A DNA stretch of 64,000 nucleotides from Christensenella minuta (GTDB lineage Bacteria; Bacillota; Clostridia; Christensenellales; Christensenellaceae): contig NZ_CP029256.1 of assembly GCF_003628755.1 (NCBI RefSeq), positions 1,259,585 through 1,323,584 of the forward strand, given 5' to 3'. The position numbers and the translations under genes are program-made. The notes under the pieces are model-generated. The model had not been told where the DNA came from. It saw only the letters and a list, made by a program, of their open reading frames with translations, and made no database searches. Of this stretch, positions 60,512 to 64,000 are shown piece by piece (the first letter of the stretch is position 1; every line of letters begins with the position of its first letter).

Positions 60512-60545
60512 ATCCTTGCTTTTTTGTATTCCGGGAATTTTCCCG

Positions 60546-60590
60546 TTTACAATCCTCCCTCCCGCTCTGTATAATAGAATTGTCTATTAT
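60546..60590 (+). promoter_or_regulatory. Promoter of the YbjQ-TRIC unit with overlapping palindrome
   Basis: TTTACA (60546-60551), 18-bp spacer, TATAAT (60570-60575). The perfect palindrome ATAATAGA-ATTG-TCTATTAT (60571-60590) overlaps the -10 and start point and may be an operator. Confidence 0.7.
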
Positions 60591-60617
60591 CAGGACCAAA
60601 CCGTCAGGAGAAAAATT

Positions 60618-60932
60618 ATGTTGCTTGTCACACGCGAAAGTATTACGGGAAAAACACTGGAAGAACTCGGGATCGTCTCCGGGAGTACAGTGCAAAGCGT
60701 ACACATCGGCAAAGATTTCATGGCCGGATTCAAAACACTCGTCGGAGGCGAACTCACATCCTATACGGAAATGATGCAGGAGGCGCGGAAGATCGCCACC
60801 GGGCGTATGGTCGCGGAGGCCTCGGCCCTCGGTGCGGACGCCGTCATCTGTATGCGCTACGCTTCCTCGTCCATCACGCAAGGCGCGGCGGAAATCATCG
60901 CATATGGAACCGCCGTAAAATTTAAAGACTGA
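60618..60932 (+). CDS. YbjQ/UPF0145 family protein
   Basis: The 104-residue protein begins MLLVTRESITGKTLEELGIV and has GKDFMAGFKTLVGGELTSYT and ALGADAVICMRYASSSI, which are the conserved elements of the YbjQ (UPF0145, putative heavy-metal-binding) family. Members form pentameric rings, and their role is not established. Start ATG 60618 is preceded by CAGGAGAAAAATT. It is followed after 21 bp by the channel gene and likely shares its message. Confidence 0.92.
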   Translation: MLLVTRESITGKTLEELGIVSGSTVQSVHIGKDFMAGFKTLVGGELTSYTEMMQEARKIATGRMVAEASALGADAVICMRYASSSITQGAAEIIAYGTAVKFKD

Positions 60933-60953
60933 TTTTTCCGGAAAGGAACCAGC

Positions 60954-61610
60954 TTGGAAGATATCATATCCACCTTCCCAACCGCCCTTGAAGTCATCGG
61001 CTTGCTTGCCTTCAGCGTTTCGGGTGTAATTGCCGCGCTGCAAAAGCGTCTCGACCTGATGGGGATCATCGTGCTCGCGATTACTACCGCCTGCGGCGGT
61101 GGTATTTTACGCGACGTCCTCCTGCAAAACGGAATCCCCGTTTTCTTTACAAACTATTCCTATATCACCACAGTCATCGTCGCCATCGTGGGCACGCTTG
61201 CGGCCAACAAGCTTTATTCGCGGCATAAGACGCTGCGCAAATATAACGTCAGCCGTATTTTGGACGTAGCGGATGCGGTCGGCCTTGCGACCTTCGGCAC
61301 ATCGGCGGCGCTTATGGTCATTGCGCAGGGCGGCAATATGCTCACCTGTGTGTTCATCTGCACCATCACCGGCTGCGGCGGCGGGATCCTGCGGGATGTT
61401 CTCGTCCAGCGTATGCCGATCATTTTTTCCGGTACGATTTATGCCGCCTGCTGCATTGCGGGCTCGGTTGTCATGTACCTCCTTTACGACTATTGTTTCC
61501 TTCCGCGTGAACTCATCACCGCCGTGTGTTTCATATTGATTCTAGGCCTCCGTTTTCTCGGTATTTTCAAAGGCGTCGGCCTGCCGAAAATACAATATCA
61601 TGCCGAATAG
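60954..61610 (+). CDS. Trimeric intracellular cation-type (TRIC/UPF0126) channel
   Basis: The 218-residue membrane protein has two repeats of three helices plus one. Each repeat carries the family glycine motif: TACGGGILRDVLLQNG (first) and TGCGGGILRDVLVQRMP (second). Bacterial TRIC homologues conduct K+ or act as YicG-type transporters of glycine; substrate unsettled. The start is TTG at 60954 behind AAAGGAACCAGC. It follows the YbjQ gene. Confidence 0.92.
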   Translation: MEDIISTFPTALEVIGLLAFSVSGVIAALQKRLDLMGIIVLAITTACGGGILRDVLLQNGIPVFFTNYSYITTVIVAIVGTLAANKLYSRHKTLRKYNVSRILDVADAVGLATFGTSAALMVIAQGGNMLTCVFICTITGCGGGILRDVLVQRMPIIFSGTIYAACCIAGSVVMYLLYDYCFLPRELITAVCFILILGLRFLGIFKGVGLPKIQYHAE

Positions 61611-61619
61611 CCGTTCCTC

Positions 61620-61653
61620 TTGACGTTTTGCTGGTATTACTATACAATACCAG
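61620..61653 (+). promoter_or_regulatory. Autoregulated promoter of the GntR-type gene
   Basis: TTGACG (61620-61625), 17-bp spacer, TACAAT (61643-61648). The inverted repeat CTGGTATT-N7-AATACCAG (61631-61653) covers the spacer and -10. AraR/GntR-type repressors bind sites of this shape; autoregulation is inferred. Confidence 0.75.
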
Positions 61654-61690
61654 TAGAATGGCCGCGCTTTTGAGCCTTCGGAGGTAGGTT

Positions 61691-62719
61691 ATGATGGATA
61701 ACGATTTGCTGTATGTTGAACTTAAGAATACGCTCATGCGCAGCATCTACGAAGGAACCTATGCCGCCGGGCAGCCGATTCCCTCCGAGCGTACCCTTTC
61801 GGAGCTTTACGGCCTCAGCCGCGTAACGGTGAGGAAAACGCTCCAGCTGCTCGCAAATCAGGGCATCATCCGGAAAAAGACTGGCCTCGGAAATATCGTA
61901 TCGTTTGAACGCGGCAGCCACCCGGGAAAGCTTGATCAGATCGCCCTTGTCGCTCCCGCACAGCGTACATTTTTTTCGCTTTTCCTCGATCATTTCCAGC
62001 GAATCGCCGATGCGGCGGATGCGCTTGTCTTTTTTATACAGCAGTCTGAACGCGAGCGCATTGAGGACACTCTTTTCCGCCTGCTTCTGCACGGCATCCA
62101 CAACTGCGTCATCTGGCTCGATTACAAAATGCTTGATCCCGTTTATATCGAACGTTTACGCGCGCTTGGGATGAATATGGTCTTTTTCGATATTCCGGTT
62201 TCCACTCCCTATGCGGATAATGTTATTCTGGACAATACCGACGCGATCCATTCCCTTTGCCAATATCTCAGGGAAAACGGCAGGTCCCCGCTTGCATACG
62301 TGAGCCGGGAAAACACATCCCCTACTAGCTTTTTTGAACGGGAAATTGCGTTTTCTGCCGAAAATCCCCATTCCGTAATCCTTCACATCCCATGGTTCCA
62401 CAGCGGCTACCTTGCCGAGCATATGAACCGCTTCATCCTGGACACCCTGTATCCGGCGCACCGGCCGGGCAGCCTTTTGTGCAGCGATGGTGAAATCGGC
62501 GTCGCGCTGAAAAAGGCGCTGCAATACCACGAGATCGATGATATTCTGATTGCCAGCATCGACGATTTCCCGGAAGCGGAGGAGCTCTCGCTGACTGTCT
62601 ACAGGCAGCCGTACGACCGTTTCGCGCAGCAGGTTTTCGATTGTCTTGCCACGCAAAACGCCAGCGCGGGCTGGCGGGCCGGAACTTACCGTATCAAAGG
62701 CGAACTGCTGATCCGCTAG
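61691..62719 (+). CDS. GntR-LacI hybrid (AraR-type) transcriptional regulator
   Basis: The 342-residue protein combines an N-terminal GntR winged helix (SIYEGTYAAGQPIPSERTLS, LYGLSRVTVRKTLQLLANQG) with a C-terminal periplasmic-binding-protein-like effector domain (about 95-342) like that of AraR. Such regulators respond to free sugars. The start MMDNDLL has GGAGGTAGGTT. It lies beside a fucose/arabinose-isomerase-like gene on the opposite strand and may control it. A palindrome overlaps its own promoter. A terminator follows. Confidence 0.9.
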   Translation: MMDNDLLYVELKNTLMRSIYEGTYAAGQPIPSERTLSELYGLSRVTVRKTLQLLANQGIIRKKTGLGNIVSFERGSHPGKLDQIALVAPAQRTFFSLFLDHFQRIADAADALVFFIQQSERERIEDTLFRLLLHGIHNCVIWLDYKMLDPVYIERLRALGMNMVFFDIPVSTPYADNVILDNTDAIHSLCQYLRENGRSPLAYVSRENTSPTSFFEREIAFSAENPHSVILHIPWFHSGYLAEHMNRFILDTLYPAHRPGSLLCSDGEIGVALKKALQYHEIDDILIASIDDFPEAEELSLTVYRQPYDRFAQQVFDCLATQNASAGWRAGTYRIKGELLIR

Positions 62720-62778
62720 ATCCTTTTCCGTCGCGGCGGCCTTGGTGCCTCCGCACGTTTTTTATCTCATTCCACAGC

Positions 62779-62815
62779 AAGGGACCGCCCGGAAAAATTC
62801 CGGACGGTCCCTTTT
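62779..62815 (+). terminator. Terminator between convergent genes
   Basis: A 16-bp stem with one mismatch or wobble (62779-62794 with 62798-62813) followed by CTTTTAG; serves the GntR-type gene and perhaps also the opposing isomerase gene. Confidence 0.8.
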
Positions 62816-62887
62816 AGAGGAAATAGAGCTGCAAGATTAATAGCTCCCTAGTTCTTTACCTTACCGCGGCTTCTTATACAGCCGCCT

Positions 62888-64000
62888 CTACAGGTCCATA
62901 ACCTCGAACCCAAGATACCCGCGGTATGCCTCGACCAGCGCGTCCCTGTTTTGCCCTGCGGAAACGCTCACATGATGCCTGAATCCATTTTTCGCAATTC
63001 GATATAGCTTTTTCTGCAAATCCGCAATCCGGGCCACTCCGCCCGTCCCAAAATATTCCGCTTCAATGGGGTCGTTTACAAATTCCCCGTTATCCACATA
63101 AGCGACGATCGTTCCGCTGTCTGTTTTGGCGCTCGAATAGGTCATCGGCATCGCCCGGATCGTTCCCTGGTTTACACCCCAGCTCACATCGTCCCCCATC
63201 GTTTTTTTGAACATTTTATGTTCTACGATCGTTCCTTTATCCTTCATCATCGTATTGCAGACCGGGCCGCAGTGGAACAAAATACATTTATCCGGCTCGC
63301 TGCCATAATTGTTATTGAAGTCAAGGCACATGGCCGGCTGCTCCGACGCGCTCGAAAGCGCCTTCATACAGATCGCATTCGCCAGGTCGAGCTCGCAGGC
63401 CGTCACGATTCCCCGTTCGTTAAGCTCGCTTACAAGGCTGCATACGGATATCTGCATTTCCCGCTGGAATTCGTCCCAGCAGCGAATCGTCATGCAGTCT
63501 GTCTCCAGTTCCGCTGCGACCTGGTCCGCCGCAAGGCTTGCGCGCACCATCTTGTCCATAGAAGCCGCAGGGACCCGCGTACAGTCCGCATAATTCTCAT
63601 AAAACTCCATCCTGCTTTTATATTCCGCCGAAAACGGATCGGCAGATTTCATCCGCAGGAAGAAATCCGCAAGATCGACGGTTTCCACCGTGATCCCGTA
63701 TTTCTGCGCGGTCAGTTCGTCAAAGCGCATGGTCTTGAATGCCGAAACACGCGCTCCCACCGCAGCAACCGTAAGGTTACGCAGGTTTTTCACCACGCGG
63801 CACACCGCGCCGAATTTTTTCAGCTCTCCTTTGAATTCTTCACTGTCAAGCCCGACGACATGCGATTGCGTCAGCGAAAAGGGAATCCCGTATTGATAAA
63901 ACAGGTCTGTAATAGCCAGCTTTCCGCAGAATGCATCCCGGCGGCCGGCAAAGTCCATTTTTCCGATCTCGTCCGGGCAGGCCTGGATCAGGATGGGAAC
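62888..64000 (-). CDS. L-fucose/arabinose isomerase-like protein (5' end cut by window)
   Basis: The minus-strand frame is open to base 64000; the ATG at 63958 is internal because the preceding 14 codons (VPILIQACPDEIGK) continue the family sequence. The visible 370 residues contain NRRDSFCGK-like GRRDAFCGKLA, DFFLRMKSADPF, a Glu-rich helix, CELDLANAICM with a metal-site Glu, LDFNNNY, LFHCGPV and FRHHVSVSAG with a metal-site His. These fit the FucI/AraA fold of aldose-ketose isomerases. The sugar is not identifiable. It is convergent with the AraR-type regulator gene, a likely regulatory partner. Confidence 0.85.
   Translation of the reverse strand, partial: VPILIQACPDEIGKMDFAGRRDAFCGKLAITDLFYQYGIPFSLTQSHVVGLDSEEFKGELKKFGAVCRVVKNLRNLTVAAVGARVSAFKTMRFDELTAQKYGITVETVDLADFFLRMKSADPFSAEYKSRMEFYENYADCTRVPAASMDKMVRASLAADQVAAELETDCMTIRCWDEFQREMQISVCSLVSELNERGIVTACELDLANAICMKALSSASEQPAMCLDFNNNYGSEPDKCILFHCGPVCNTMMKDKGTIVEHKMFKKTMGDDVSWGVNQGTIRAMPMTYSSAKTDSGTIVAYVDNGEFVNDPIEAEYFGTGGVARIADLQKKLYRIAKNGFRHHVSVSAGQNRDALVEAYRGYLGFEVMDL

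Noticed and set aside
1-64000. CRISPR arrays
   Set aside because: No regularly spaced direct repeats of 23-50 bp and no cas genes were seen anywhere in the window.

Overview
The window comes from a Gram-positive anaerobe of the class Clostridia. Evidence is the sigH-rlmB-thyX-mrnC block, cwlD, a bifurcating [FeFe]-hydrogenase set with a Rex-type operator, AGGAGG ribosome sites with frequent TTG/GTG starts, and a GC-rich chromosome. I would not go below class level. Most genes lie on the minus strand, so operons mostly run right to left.

Bases 1 to about 8.76 kb are distinctly AT-richer and carry cargo typical of an integrative conjugative element: a thioester/Cna-B surface adhesin cut by the left edge, ParB and ParA, a hairpin-dense non-coding stretch, a multi-zinc-ribbon protein, an orphan EF-Tu-domain protein, a VOC protein and a small membrane protein. 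The element abuts the 3' end of lysS. The catalytic core of LysRS is GC-rich host DNA, but the frame continues about 148 codons into AT-rich DNA that encodes a MetRS-type tRNA-binding domain. Five TTACATCA motifs surround this junction.

From 8.8 to 20.2 kb are housekeeping genes: lysS-greA behind a consensus promoter, then sigH, rlmB, thyX, mrnC, a CwlD-type amidase, tsaD, a membrane protein and a cyclase, an Mrp/C_GCAxxG pair with small membrane proteins, and cysS. From 20.3 to 30.3 kb is a carbohydrate operon under a LacI-type regulator with visible operators: RbsA/C/B-type transporter, an M81 protein, a GH20-like protein, a metal-ligand-deficient M24 protein and a sensory-rhodopsin-transducer-like protein. 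An ABC-F ATPase follows.

From 32.4 to 37.5 kb is a complete agmatine deiminase pathway in the order aguB-aguD-aguA-aguC, giving ATP from agmatine. After a thioesterase and a plus-strand amino-acid permease come a phosphorelay (hybrid kinase, HPt, HD-type response regulator) and a CcdA/thioredoxin pair.

From 45.1 to 54.6 kb is the most interesting region. HydC, HydB, HydA, a small [2Fe-2S] protein, a sensory-type [FeFe]-hydrogenase with a PAS domain, and a SpoIIE/PP2C phosphatase run in one direction from a promoter with an overlapping Rex-like palindrome. One base after the phosphatase stop begins a TnpB/Cas12-like protein that keeps the zinc ribbon but has lost all three RuvC catalytic acids. 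Directly downstream is a compact, highly structured, probably non-coding RNA locus with its own TATAAT box and a terminator-like hairpin. This resembles an RNA-guided, nuclease-dead regulator domesticated next to a hydrogen/redox sensor.

From 54.9 to 64 kb are a TipA-like MerR regulator, a VOC protein, a sorbose-1-phosphate-reductase-like dehydrogenase with a DeoR regulator, a radical SAM protein whose promoter is bracketed by two LexA-box-like palindromes exactly 100 bp apart, a YbjQ protein, a TRIC-type channel, an autoregulated GntR-LacI hybrid regulator, and a fucose-isomerase-like gene cut by the right edge.
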